In this document: positions 1 through 8,213 of the stretch, in pieces | Position numbering within the stretch: position 1 is the first letter of the stretch | Layout: each line of letters opens with the position of its first letter | Assembly: GCA_947589475.1 (NCBI GenBank) | Contig: CANQBO010000018.1 | Location: forward strand, 1 to 45,596 | Source: an uncultured Clostridia bacterium | Lineage (GTDB): Bacteria; Bacillota; Clostridia; Christensenellales; CAG-917 | Reading direction: 5' to 3' | Length of the DNA stretch: 45,596 nt | Made by a program: the position numbers and the translations under genes | Notes under the pieces: generated by a model | The model's database searches: none | Told to the model about the DNA's origin: nothing | What the model saw: the letters and a program-made list of their open reading frames with translations, nothing else

Positions 1-1000
1 ATGGTATAATACGAGGTTTTGAGCATACTCGGCATATGGTATTTTAGTTCCCTTTTAGGTTTTGGTATGGTATAATACGAGGTTTTGAGCATACTCGGCA
101 TATGGTATTTTAGTTCCCTTTTAGGTTTTGGTATGGTATAATATTGATTTCAAAATTAACATTGATATTTTCATTTTAGTTCCCTTTTAGGTTTTGGTAT
201 GGTATAATTATTCGCTATTTTGGTTGTGGTGAGTACGGATTTTAGTTCCCTTTTAGGTTTTGGTATGGTATAATTCCGGGAACGCCCAGCCCCCGCCAGT
301 CTTTATTTTAGTTCCCTTTTAGGTTTTGGTATGGTATAATACTCTGACACCTCCATAAGCTCACCGCCGTATTTTAGTTCCCTTTTAGGTTTTGGTATGG
401 TATAATTAGATTTGAGTTTGTCTCCTGTAAAAATTGATTTTAGTTCCCTTTTAGGTTTTGGTATGGTATAATAAATGGACAGCTTAAAAGGAAACGTTTT
501 ATATTTTAGTTCCCTTTTAGGTTTTGGTATGGTATAATAGATGAAAAAGCATTATTATTCAAATCCTCATTTTAGTTCCCTTTTAGGTTTTGGTATGGTA
601 TAATATGGTCGTGCCGAGTATTTGATACTTGGTAATTTTAGTTCCCTTTTAGGTTTTGGTATGGTATAATTTGCGGCGTGTTCATAGATCATAGCATTTA
701 ATTTTAGTTCCCTTTTAGGTTTTGGTATGGTATAATAAAAACAGCTACATATACCCTTGCGTGAAAATTTTAGTTCCCTTTTAGGTTTTGGTATGGTATA
801 ATATGCTCCTAGAAATAGGAGGAGATAAAAGCATTTTAGTTCCCTTTTAGGTTTTGGTATGGTATAATTATATAACCATGTTCAACGAACGACTTATTAT
901 TTTAGTTCCCTTTTAGGTTTTGGTATGGTATAATGATGAAAAAACTAATACTCTCGTTACGATTATTTTAGTTCCCTTTTAGGTTTTGGTATGGTATAAT
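1..1000 (+). CRISPR. Type II-C CRISPR array, 15 full repeats, cut by the left edge
   Basis: Fifteen identical 36-nt repeats start at 41 and recur every 66 nt to 965-1000, separated by 30-nt spacers. The first 10 nt of the window are the end of another repeat, so the array continues to the left. The repeat begins ATTTTAGTTCCC and ends TATGGTATAAT, closely matching the orientation and sequence of the Campylobacter jejuni type II-C repeat, so crRNA is read on the plus strand. The repeat end contains a perfect extended -10 promoter (TGG-TATAAT), as known for type II-C arrays of Neisseria and Campylobacter. The first two spacers (11-40 and 77-106) are identical. The last repeat is not degenerate, so the leader end cannot be decided from this window. 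Confidence 0.98.
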
Positions 1001-1034
1001 AGGTAGGAAGGGAACAAGCCGAGGGGCGAAGGGA

Positions 1035-1069
1035 GAAGAGAGCCAAACAGTGGCTCTCTTCCTCTTTTT
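1035..1069 (+). terminator. Intrinsic terminator of the CRISPR array transcript
   Basis: A perfect 10-bp stem (GAAGAGAGCC, 1035-1044, with GGCTCTCTTC, 1052-1061) and a 7-nt loop are followed by CTCTTTTT. The T-rich tail lies on the plus strand, so it stops crRNA transcription coming out of the array. It also separates the array from the convergent cas genes. Confidence 0.8.
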
Positions 1070-1107
1070 CCGCGACGTTGGCGCTTTCAAAATTTCAAAA
1101 AATTGCC

Positions 1108-1428
1108 CTACAGGAAGCTTATTTGATATGTCTCGATGGGTTTTTCCTGTTTTTTCTTTTCGCCTACTATGAGTTTCATATGGTTGTATTGTTTCTCCGT
1201 GACGGCAAGACAGCGTATAGACCCCGTGTGCGGCGCGGCGTATTTGAGTCTGTTTAAAGCGTCGTCAACGCTGTCCTGACCTCCGCACAGGCGCACGTAC
1301 ACCGAGTACTGCAACATATAATATCCGTCCTTGATTAGGAAATTGCGAAATTGCGTTGCGACCCTCCTCTCGCGCTCGCTCGTCACAGGCAGATCGAAAA
1401 ACACCATAACTCTCATAAACTTAGGCAT
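1108..1428 (-). CDS. cas2: CRISPR-associated endoribonuclease Cas2
   Basis: This 106-residue protein is Cas2, the small ferredoxin-fold partner of Cas1 in the spacer-integration complex. It begins MPKFMRVMVFFDLP, with the conserved acidic residue in the FFDLP strand near position 12, and has the usual Cas2 length. The reading frame is open further upstream, but this ATG lies exactly at the end of cas1 (the two share ATGCCTAA, 8 nt) and gives the normal N-terminus. It is the last gene of the cas9-cas1-cas2 operon and is translationally coupled to cas1. No csn2 or cas4 follows, which fits subtype II-C. Confidence 0.95.
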   Translation of the reverse strand: MPKFMRVMVFFDLPVTSERERRVATQFRNFLIKDGYYMLQYSVYVRLCGGQDSVDDALNRLKYAAPHTGSIRCLAVTEKQYNHMKLIVGEKKKQEKPIETYQISFL

Positions 1429-2317
1429 ATTTATGCGGGATCGCTTCCTCGAAGGAAGGCAACAGCAAAACATTGCTTTTTGAAGCGAAGCTGCGCTTCA
1501 GACTTTGAGCGAGCATATCCATCGCATTGCTGAGGGTATACCTGCCTCCGTCGACGATCGTTTCGGCATTTATCAAGGAAAAAATGCTTTTCTTTACTGC
1601 CGCGGTCAATTCGTTGCCGCCGACATAGGTGTACACCCACACATCTACAAGCGGACGGAAAACTTCCATGACGTCGTCCGCCAAATTGAATGCGTTGAGC
1701 GTGTTGCAGTGATGAAGTCCAAGACTTGTCTCAAAGCCGCACACGGCGAGACTTCTGGCGGCAAGTCCCCTGACGATAGAATAGCCGTAATTGATACATG
1801 TGTTGAAAAATACGTTGTCATCGCGCCTGCTTGCGCCGCCCAACAGACGCTTGAAATAGAATGCGGCGGCAGTTGCTTCCGCGTTAAGGGCGTCGTCGCT
1901 CGCGACGGACTTTGCCATAGTTTCAAGCTCCTCGGCGCCGTCCAGACGCAAAAGGCGGAGCGCCTTTGCCTGTCCCTCTATCTTGCGCTTTACTATGCTT
2001 TGCCAAAGTTGCTTTTTGAGAGGTTTTGAAACGTCAAGCTGAAGCTCCAGCATCGCAAGCGGGCGGCAATAGGAGTGTATGGGCAGACAAATTGCCGTGG
2101 GCAAATGCTTTTCGTCGCACACGAACACCGCCACTCTGCTTGCGGCGAGGGCGCTGAGAGCATATGCGGAGACGGTACTGCGCATATCCTCTATCATCAC
2201 CGTATCGATGTCGCTCAAGGGAAAGGCGTTTTCTCCGTCGTCGTTCGTCACCAAAAGCCTATTGTCCTTTATGCTTATGCGGCTCGGAGTTGAGATAAAC
2301 ACGTTTATGAAACTCAT
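1421..2317 (-). CDS. cas1: CRISPR-associated integrase Cas1
   Basis: This 298-residue protein is a type II Cas1, the metal-dependent integrase that inserts new spacers. The likely metal-binding residues are visible: a Glu in NAEATAAAF (E147), a His in GLHHCN (H202/H203) and acidic residues in NLADDVMEVFRP (D214, E218). The ATG follows the cas9 stop codon with no gap (TGAATG), so translation is probably coupled. The length and all three motifs are normal, so adaptation should be functional together with Cas2. Confidence 0.97.
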   Translation of the reverse strand: MSFINVFISTPSRISIKDNRLLVTNDDGENAFPLSDIDTVMIEDMRSTVSAYALSALAASRVAVFVCDEKHLPTAICLPIHSYCRPLAMLELQLDVSKPLKKQLWQSIVKRKIEGQAKALRLLRLDGAEELETMAKSVASDDALNAEATAAAFYFKRLLGGASRRDDNVFFNTCINYGYSIVRGLAARSLAVCGFETSLGLHHCNTLNAFNLADDVMEVFRPLVDVWVYTYVGGNELTAAVKKSIFSLINAETIVDGGRYTLSNAMDMLAQSLKRSFASKSNVLLLPSFEEAIPHKYA

Positions 2318-5300
2318 TCACGACCTCGGCTTATTAAGCGGCTGACGTTTTTCTCGCCCCACAAGATGAACATCGCCCAACACGTCCACCTCATATTTTT
2401 CAAACCGTTTCAGATTGAGCGCTCCGACGCGACACTCATAACAACCGTTTACATCCTCAAATTTTATCCTCGCAGACGATCTGTCCATGCTGTTGAAATA
2501 GCCGAAGCATCCATACACTGTTTTCTTTTCGGGCAATTTTGACTTGTCGTCCTTTATCATCTTTGACAAATTCATGCCGCTTTTGCTTTCGACGTATATC
2601 ATATCGTTCTTGTGTAAGGAAAACAGAAACTCATATTCATTTGGATCGGAAACATCTCGCCACTCCTCTTCGGGCTTTCCGGACGTCGCCGCTTTCATAG
2701 GCAATTTGCCCCCGTATACGTCGGAGACGTACACGGGCACCACATAGAATTTTCCGCCCTTCGTATATACGTCCACTCTGCACATATTGTCGTTGTCCGC
2801 AATAGCGCCGCTCTTGACCAGCAACACTCCGCTTGTAGATCTCACATACGTCTTGACGCCGTACACCCTCGGGCCCTGCTTCCCGTCCTTTCGCGGTTTA
2901 TAGACGGGCTTATCTTTAAACGCCTTCTCGCCGCTTCCGCCCGCCTCTTTAAGCATACGCTTGAGAAGCTCGTAAAGCGCCGGATCGCTCTCGGGTCTGA
3001 AATAATTTTCTATCTCGCCGTTGCTGTCAAGCTTGAGTTTTTCGAGAGGCGTTTTGCTCACAATAAGACCTTCATCTATATATTTTGCACTTCTTAAAGT
3101 GTCTTTGTGTATTTTTCCCTTCATTCCGCGCACGGGCATACGACTGACCGTAGCGGGTCTTGCGACTGCAATCTGCTCCTCGCTGTAGCCGAGTGCGGCA
3201 AGGCTTGATTTCATCGTCGCCTCATCCTCTTCGGTGCGGGCGATAAGCTCCTTTCTGAAACTGTCGTAAGGCAACGGCAGTCTCAACATCGTCTCAAACG
3301 ACTCGCCCGTCACGGGGTCGAAGCACTCGCCGTCCACGACTCGCCCTCCGAAATGCGTTTCCTTATATTTATTGTATTTGGCAATGCACTGACTCATGCC
3401 GTCCGTCATGCACGCGAGCACCGCCGCGTCCACCGCATGATGCAAGTCGCCGTCGCTTCTTATCTTCTCGATGCCCCAATGTTTCCTGACGTATGCCGTC
3501 ATTCTTCCGCTGAAGGTGAACACCCTCTTCTTGCCGAGAGCGCGCTCGTCGAAAAGCAATCTGTCTGCAAGAAGCCCTCTCACCGCACGGCTTATATAGC
3601 TTGTGTCGTTGAGCGCGCTTGCCTTCCACTCCGTCTCGTCGAGTTTCTTTTTCAAGAGTATCTCGCGCTTTCTCGCATTGCCCGCGTAAAAAGCGCGTAC
3701 TCTTGCCTCAAACTCGACAAACTGCTGTTCGCTCAAATACTCGAAAGGCAATCTGTTGCCCTTGTTTTGGTTTTCGCGCGTGAGCACGAGCACCTTGTTT
3801 TGATAGCTGTCGTTGAAGGACCTGCTGAAAGGCATGACGTGGTCTATTTGATAGAAATTGTCCGAAAACAGCCTGTTCGGGTCTATGGGTTCGCCGCTGT
3901 AGACGCACTTGCCGCACTGCTCCTCATACAGCCTGTATTTGACGATGTCTATAGGCTTCGGCTCGATGTGGAATTCCGCGCGAATAATATCCTTTATACG
4001 CTCGTTTTCCGCATGTCTTGTTTTGTTTTCCCTGTCCATCTCGTCGCGCTTTTTCTTTGAATGGGACAGGTCTCTTGCAAGCTCCACGCTTATCGCGAGC
4101 GGACTTCCGTACTTTCTGATGATAGCGTTTACAACTTTGACGGTTTGGCTCACCGCGCGTTTGACAACGGGCGCGTTTATATCCTCAAGCAGAGACTGCA
4201 CCGCCTCTGTGCTCAACAGTTTGCTCCGCGCTTGCCCCGTCCCTTCGAGGCTGTAGCCCGCCGCTTCCACCGCGTCGCTGTGCTTCAGTCCCTGCTCCAA
4301 ATGCGGAATTATATTGCTCAACGCCTTTAGGCTGAGCATTCCGAATTTGTCAAAGTCCAACCTTAGAAGCGCGTCTATTTCACTTGCGGACAGTATGTCG
4401 TTGTATCCGCCGCTCTCGAATGACGCCCTGCGCTTAGCCTCGCTCTTAGAGTACGACAGAAGCTCCGCAAGACTGTCCACAAGCGCGTTGTCCTCGGCGT
4501 GCTCGCCCTCGAGCGCTCTCCTTATATCGTTGCTGTTCTTAAGCGAACAGATAAGCTCCCTTTTCTCGAATTTTTCTCTTTCGGCGCGCTCAAACTTGTA
4601 TCGTTCTTCCTCTTCATCGACGTTTTCTCCCTTTGCGCGCCTTTCTTCGAGCTTCTTGTCAAGCGCCTTGAAATTCGCCCTCGGATACGACAGGTTGAAC
4701 CGCTCCTCTTCCGTCATATGCAGCTCGCGCCGAAGTTGAAAAAAGTTGAAAGTTTCAAGCTCCCGCATCCTTGCCATGACGCGCGCCCTCTCTTCCTGCG
4801 TGAGCGCGCGACTTTCATACGCGCCGACTATTTTGATGTTGTTGAGCTTTTCGAGCGCTCTGCTCCACTCGAACGAGAAACTCGCCTTCGGGCACCGCTT
4901 TTCGCCGATTTCGAGGGGACAGTCCCCGACTTTGTACTCCGCGGAATACTTACTGCCCTTTCCCGGACCCATATCGAACGTCCTTTGCGAGTCGAAAATA
5001 ACAAAATATCTCGCCTCGAATTCCGCTTTTGCAAGCGCGTTGCCAAAGCCGCGCTGAATCTCAAACAACGTCTCGATTTCCGCGCGCAAGTTCTTACGAT
5101 AGACGGTGTGCGAGTAATCTCCTCTCAAATTGCGCCACTGTCCGCCCTTAAGCACATACTCAAAGTATATCATCTCGCCGACGGTACGATAATTTTTGGA
5201 CGTCAAAAGCTCTTCGTTCGCGTTTGCAAAACCAAGCAGCTTCCCCTCCTCGTCATCTTTTTGTGTTTTTGACGTTTTTTCATCTATCGAACTTTTATCA

Positions 5301-5695
5301 TCGCGCTTGTTGCTCTTAAACCCTCTGTTTTTGCATAAAAGGTACAATACGCGAGCAAAGTCGTTTTCACTCAATCTCTCGTCGAGACCCTTGACCCTGA
5401 GCATGTTCGCGTCCTCTCCCGAAAAATTCGGCGCTATGCCGAACTCCTCAAACAGCGCGCGCAAACGTCTCAGCCTCTCGCTTTTGCGCCTGAGCCTCCT
5501 GCGCATACCTCGCGCGTCACGTCTGTCCGCCGCAAGCGATCCCCCGTCCTTCGGTTTTTCCGCCGCGTCGAAAATTCGCGACCCGAGCGCGACGATACTC
5601 TTTGGTTCGCCATTCTCATCGCACGCCACGACCGCCCATCCTACGGACTTTATCCCTATATCGAGGCCTATCCTTATCATTTCGTTTTTCTCCAT
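2318..5695 (-). CDS. cas9: CRISPR-associated endonuclease Cas9, type II-C
   Basis: Cas9 is the crRNA:tracrRNA-guided DNA nuclease. Numbered from the longest frame (ATG at 5710), it shows the RuvC-I motif IGLDIGIKSVGWAV (D17), an arginine-rich bridge helix (about 62-85), RuvC-II ISVELARD (E543), an HNH domain with QIDHVMPFSRSFNDS (D623, H624; N647) and RuvC-III LHHAVDAAV (D761). All catalytic residues are present. At about 1125 residues it is in the normal II-C range and resembles C. jejuni Cas9 around the HNH domain. I chose the ATG at 5695, five codons inside the longest frame, because GGGAG lies 8 nt upstream; the ATG at 5680 is also possible. There is no room for an ordinary promoter between it and the tracrRNA gene. 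Confidence 0.97.
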   Translation of the reverse strand: MEKNEMIRIGLDIGIKSVGWAVVACDENGEPKSIVALGSRIFDAAEKPKDGGSLAADRRDARGMRRRLRRKSERLRRLRALFEEFGIAPNFSGEDANMLRVKGLDERLSENDFARVLYLLCKNRGFKSNKRDDKSSIDEKTSKTQKDDEEGKLLGFANANEELLTSKNYRTVGEMIYFEYVLKGGQWRNLRGDYSHTVYRKNLRAEIETLFEIQRGFGNALAKAEFEARYFVIFDSQRTFDMGPGKGSKYSAEYKVGDCPLEIGEKRCPKASFSFEWSRALEKLNNIKIVGAYESRALTQEERARVMARMRELETFNFFQLRRELHMTEEERFNLSYPRANFKALDKKLEERRAKGENVDEEEERYKFERAEREKFEKRELICSLKNSNDIRRALEGEHAEDNALVDSLAELLSYSKSEAKRRASFESGGYNDILSASEIDALLRLDFDKFGMLSLKALSNIIPHLEQGLKHSDAVEAAGYSLEGTGQARSKLLSTEAVQSLLEDINAPVVKRAVSQTVKVVNAIIRKYGSPLAISVELARDLSHSKKKRDEMDRENKTRHAENERIKDIIRAEFHIEPKPIDIVKYRLYEEQCGKCVYSGEPIDPNRLFSDNFYQIDHVMPFSRSFNDSYQNKVLVLTRENQNKGNRLPFEYLSEQQFVEFEARVRAFYAGNARKREILLKKKLDETEWKASALNDTSYISRAVRGLLADRLLFDERALGKKRVFTFSGRMTAYVRKHWGIEKIRSDGDLHHAVDAAVLACMTDGMSQCIAKYNKYKETHFGGRVVDGECFDPVTGESFETMLRLPLPYDSFRKELIARTEEDEATMKSSLAALGYSEEQIAVARPATVSRMPVRGMKGKIHKDTLRSAKYIDEGLIVSKTPLEKLKLDSNGEIENYFRPESDPALYELLKRMLKEAGGSGEKAFKDKPVYKPRKDGKQGPRVYGVKTYVRSTSGVLLVKSGAIADNDNMCRVDVYTKGGKFYVVPVYVSDVYGGKLPMKAATSGKPEEEWRDVSDPNEYEFLFSLHKNDMIYVESKSGMNLSKMIKDDKSKLPEKKTVYGCFGYFNSMDRSSARIKFEDVNGCYECRVGALNLKRFEKYEVDVLGDVHLVGREKRQPLNKPRS

Positions 5696-5719
5696 AGATT
5701 TCGCTCCCATTCCCCCTCA

Positions 5720-5823
5720 AAAAAGATGTCCCGACGTTTGGGTCGGGACAGAGCTTTGCGGGAAATATCCCTTGTTTTAGTAACCTCTTAGATTTTGGTA
5801 TGGTATAATTTCTCTTCAAGGTC
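5720..5823 (-). ncRNA. tracrRNA
   Basis: The plus strand at 5774-5809 matches the CRISPR repeat at 31 of 36 positions, so a minus-strand transcript carries the anti-repeat. It is followed by a GGGA-TATT-TCCC type stem and then a 9-bp hairpin (TGTCCCGAC / GTCGGGACA) with the tail TCTTTTTT near 5729-5722, the typical tracrRNA layout with a built-in terminator. The 5' end is inferred at about 5823, seven bases after a strong -10 box. The differences from the repeat fall in the part that would bulge in the crRNA duplex. The terminator ends only about 10-25 nt before the cas9 start codon. Confidence 0.9.
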
Positions 5824-5829
5824 ACCCTA

Positions 5830-5858
5830 AGTATAACATCCGCGCCTCCTTCTGTCAA
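5830..5858 (-). promoter_or_regulatory. tracrRNA promoter
   Basis: On the minus strand, TTGACA (5858-5853) is separated by exactly 17 bp from TATACT (5835-5830), which is preceded by TGT, giving an extended -10. This predicts a start at about 5823 and is the only good promoter found upstream of cas9. Confidence 0.85.
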
Positions 5859-6242
5859 TACAAATTTTGCGAGCGAACGTCCCGTTTTCGTCCCATAATT
5901 TGTGTTATTTTAAAAGTTTGACCTCAAAATTTTCTCCCGCATCAACTCTATTTTACAATTCCGTCCCAGCTCCATTTCCTTTATGATCCGATTTAATTCC
6001 CGCAAAATCTAAAAGACCTTTCTATCAATATACTTTATGCGCCTGAACATATCCTTTCAACGACATGCAAAAAACTTTTTGATGAGGTCCCAAATAATGA
6101 GCAAATCTATTTGCATATTTGAAATATTCAAAAATAAGCGGAACAAAATTTATAATGCAACTATGTACAGCCGACCATAGCCATGGCGACTTAAAGCCGC
6201 GCATAACTCCACACTTGAAAACATTCCGCTCCGCATCCGGCA
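5859..6242. other. Intergenic stretch with no supported gene
   Basis: This AT-rich spacer separates the CRISPR locus from the secretion-type operon. One 72-codon minus-strand frame (6025-6243) exists, but it starts inside a terminator tail, has no ribosome site and resembles nothing I recognise. I see no repeats or RNA gene in it. Confidence 0.5.
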
Positions 6243-6284
6243 AAAATAAGAAGATCCCAACCTGACTTCAAGTCAGGCGGGATC
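6243..6284 (-). terminator. Intrinsic terminator ending the secretion operon or a small RNA
   Basis: On the minus strand GATCCCGCCTGACTT pairs with AAGTCAGGTTGGGATC through a long stem with one small internal mismatch region, followed by TTCTTATTTTT. Its layout is nearly the same as the terminator after tRNA-Arg at 16324-16356, so it may belong to an RNA gene just upstream. Confidence 0.8.
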
Positions 6285-6480
6285 ATCATACAGTTCGATA
6301 ATATTTCGGATCCTCTAAGGGGATATGTTCGGGTCTTGTCGATGCAAGTGATGTGAGCCTCTACGGGATCTGCCCCATAAAGGCGACTCTATGATTTTTG
6401 TATGACTTGTATCATACAAGATCGGATCTGCGTCTTCCCCCCTAAAATTCCCGTTTCATTCTCGGCATACCCGACAATTT
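6285..6480 (-). ncRNA. Candidate structured RNA or long 3' UTR
   Basis: Between the last gene of the secretion operon and the terminator lie about 240 non-coding bases. On the minus strand they can form a perfect 7-bp hairpin TGTATGA-TACAAG-TCATACA and a longer stem with GCCT/AGGC and ATGGG/CCCGT arms around 6350-6385. The block has no open frame. I could not fit it to 6S RNA, tmRNA, RNase P or a riboswitch I know, so its identity is open and it may simply be a 3' UTR. Confidence 0.3.
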
Positions 6481-6525
6481 GACAAGACAGATCATGTTTT
6501 TGATGTGCGTCTATCTGCAATTTCC

Positions 6526-7671
6526 TCATGTCGCTTTATTGCATGATATTTTATAGTGTCCTTCGTGATACTCTTGAGGTACAACTTTTAAATAATATGA
6601 TTCTGTCGCCCTCAAACTGAATCGGATATGACCATCACTGTCACTTTGAATTAGCGTCTTATTCGAAGAATTAAGGAGTTCAAAGGATACACAATCGCCA
6701 AATCCGGTTGAAATTTCATAGACGCCGCTCTCTTGCGGACTAATTACAAAGTAAAAAGCATCGTCACCTTCATACAAAAATGCATATCCGCTTCCCTCTG
6801 CATCTAATGGTTTCGCAGTAACAAATGATGAGCCGTCCTGAGAGGCATAATAGTCATAGCCTTCATCATTAATACTATTACTAAAATACCAAAATGCTCC
6901 CGATATAGCAACAGTGAAAATAATTGTAAACGCCAAAAGCGCTTTAAATCCTTTAAGCTTCAACCTCAAACCCAAGATGATGAGCAAAATCGCCACTATG
7001 CCGCCCAAAGCTAATAACCCATATGGAGTCAGTATAAAATACGCGACATATCCCAGCCCTACGAGCAATAAGCGTATTGCCAAAAATGGCACCATAATGG
7101 GAAAACCTCCGACGAAAAGTCCACCTATTAAAACCACAAGCGGCCAATTTAGATCATCGCTGATTTTTGCTTTAATACCCACGATCAGAAGCGCGATCCA
7201 CAAACAACCCGCTAATGCGATCGACGTGATCCCGACTTCAAAACCTGCGCTCTCGGGGCCGTAAAACAGCGCAAAGAAATATGTAAAGCTTGTTTCCTCA
7301 ATAATTACATCTTTTGCCCAATAAGCAATGCCGTTTCTCATTGCAAAATGAACTATACAGAACAATCCTGCAATGGCCGCCAAAAAAAGCAAAAAACATG
7401 GAAGATAGACACGTCTATCGTGTTTTTTGTCTTCTTTTAATTGTTCTTCTCGAGCGATCCTCTTGCGACGCGCTGTTATGGCTGTAGCAAGCGCATTATT
7501 ATATTGCTGCATCTCAAGATCAAGTCTAACCTGATAATTATCGCGAGCAATAGAATAAGGCTCACCTGAGATAAGGTGCACGTTATCGGAAAACGGAGTC
7601 TCTGTTTTTCCGTTAAGCATGTTAAGGTGCTTCTTTTCAATATCACCTAACACAAAGTCTTTGAACTGCAT
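6526..7671 (-). CDS. Multi-pass membrane protein of the type VII-like locus
   Basis: This protein of about 381 residues starts with a charged cytoplasmic segment of about 90 residues, followed by several hydrophobic helices between roughly residues 90 and 270. Its C-terminal domain of about 110 residues is probably outside the cell and has a pattern of small beta strands resembling bacterial pre-peptidase C-terminal domains (YAFLYEGDDAFYFVISPQESGVYEIS). I chose the ATG at 7671 because AGGAGG lies 5 nt upstream; the frame is open six codons further. It is the last gene of the operon. Its role is unknown, but a membrane component next to an EssC-like ATPase could form part of the export channel or anchor effectors. 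Confidence 0.75.
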   Translation of the reverse strand: MQFKDFVLGDIEKKHLNMLNGKTETPFSDNVHLISGEPYSIARDNYQVRLDLEMQQYNNALATAITARRKRIAREEQLKEDKKHDRRVYLPCFLLFLAAIAGLFCIVHFAMRNGIAYWAKDVIIEETSFTYFFALFYGPESAGFEVGITSIALAGCLWIALLIVGIKAKISDDLNWPLVVLIGGLFVGGFPIMVPFLAIRLLLVGLGYVAYFILTPYGLLALGGIVAILLIILGLRLKLKGFKALLAFTIIFTVAISGAFWYFSNSINDEGYDYYASQDGSSFVTAKPLDAEGSGYAFLYEGDDAFYFVISPQESGVYEISTGFGDCVSFELLNSSNKTLIQSDSDGHIRFSLRATESYYLKVVPQEYHEGHYKISCNKAT

Positions 7672-7711
7672 AAAGTCCTCCTTGATCATATTAGCTAAAA
7701 ATTTATATTTC

Positions 7712-8005
7712 TTATCCGATATTTACTCTCCGATAAGTATGAGTTTCATATTCCGCCAAATCAGCAATACGTTCATTTAGCGCCGCAACATTTTCATCAA
7801 CGAACTCCCGAAGTTTCTCATTCAGAGACTCCACTTCGCCGAGGAACTTCTCGATATCCTTTCTGAAATTTGATTCAAGCTCGGAAAGCTGAGCGGTTAC
7901 TTGTTGGACGCACCTCGAAGAAATGCTTGCGGTCTGATTTCCTAATTGCTGCAGGGCAACTACCGAACTTCTCAACGCCTCTTCAGACACATAGACCCTA
8001 TCCAT
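7712..8005 (-). CDS. Small coiled-coil protein, WXG100-like
   Basis: This 97-residue protein is almost entirely helical and coiled-coil in character, with heptad-like spacing in residues 35-85 (ELESNFRKDIEKFLGEV and following). Size, helicity and position next to an EssC-like ATPase suggest a WXG100-type secretion substrate or effector chaperone, but there is no WxG or WxD motif. A strong ribosome site, GGGAGG, is 6 nt before the ATG. It lies between the putative immunity gene upstream and the membrane protein gene downstream. Confidence 0.75.
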   Translation of the reverse strand: MDRVYVSEEALRSSVVALQQLGNQTASISSRCVQQVTAQLSELESNFRKDIEKFLGEVESLNEKLREFVDENVAALNERIADLAEYETHTYRRVNIG

Positions 8006-8018
8006 AATTTACCTCCCT

Positions 8019-8213
8019 TTACTTTCTATCCCGAAAATAATGCGCCCAGAACGGATTTGCTTCATCGAATAATTTTTTTTGCTCGGGTGTAAGCGCATAT
8101 GGATAATCGCGGAAAAGATTAAAAATTTTCTTTCCGTCAAAAGTAAACAGCATTTCTCCCACGGTATCGGGGTTTTCTATCCAGGTAAATTTTAATGAGT
8201 TATTGTTTGACAT
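8019..8213 (-). CDS. Small acidic protein, putative immunity protein for the papain-like effector
   Basis: This 64-residue protein begins MSNNNSLKFTWIENP and is rich in aromatic residues (FTFDGKKIFNLF, NPFWAHYF). I do not recognise the family with confidence. It overlaps the 3' end of the upstream effector gene by 14 nt, and AGGAGG inside that gene is correctly spaced for the ATG at 8213, so the two are translationally coupled. A small soluble protein placed directly after a polymorphic-toxin-like gene is the usual position of a cognate immunity protein; that role is inferred from context only. Confidence 0.75.
   Translation of the reverse strand: MSNNNSLKFTWIENPDTVGEMLFTFDGKKIFNLFRDYPYALTPEQKKLFDEANPFWAHYFRDRK

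Noticed and set aside
4499..5272. Long plus-strand frame opposite cas9
   Set aside because: It is a shadow of the cas9 codon pattern; cas9 has all catalytic motifs and this frame has none.
5774..5809. Isolated CRISPR-like repeat upstream of cas9, possibly a second array
   Set aside because: It is a single degenerate copy, is followed on the minus strand by the tracrRNA stem and terminator, and has a dedicated promoter, so it is the tracrRNA anti-repeat.
6025..6243. 72-codon minus-strand frame in the gap between CRISPR and the secretion operon
   Set aside because: It begins inside a terminator tail, has no ribosome site or promoter and does not look like a known protein.
6285..6480. 6S RNA
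   Set aside because: I could not pair the two ends into the long open-bubble hairpin that 6S RNA requires.
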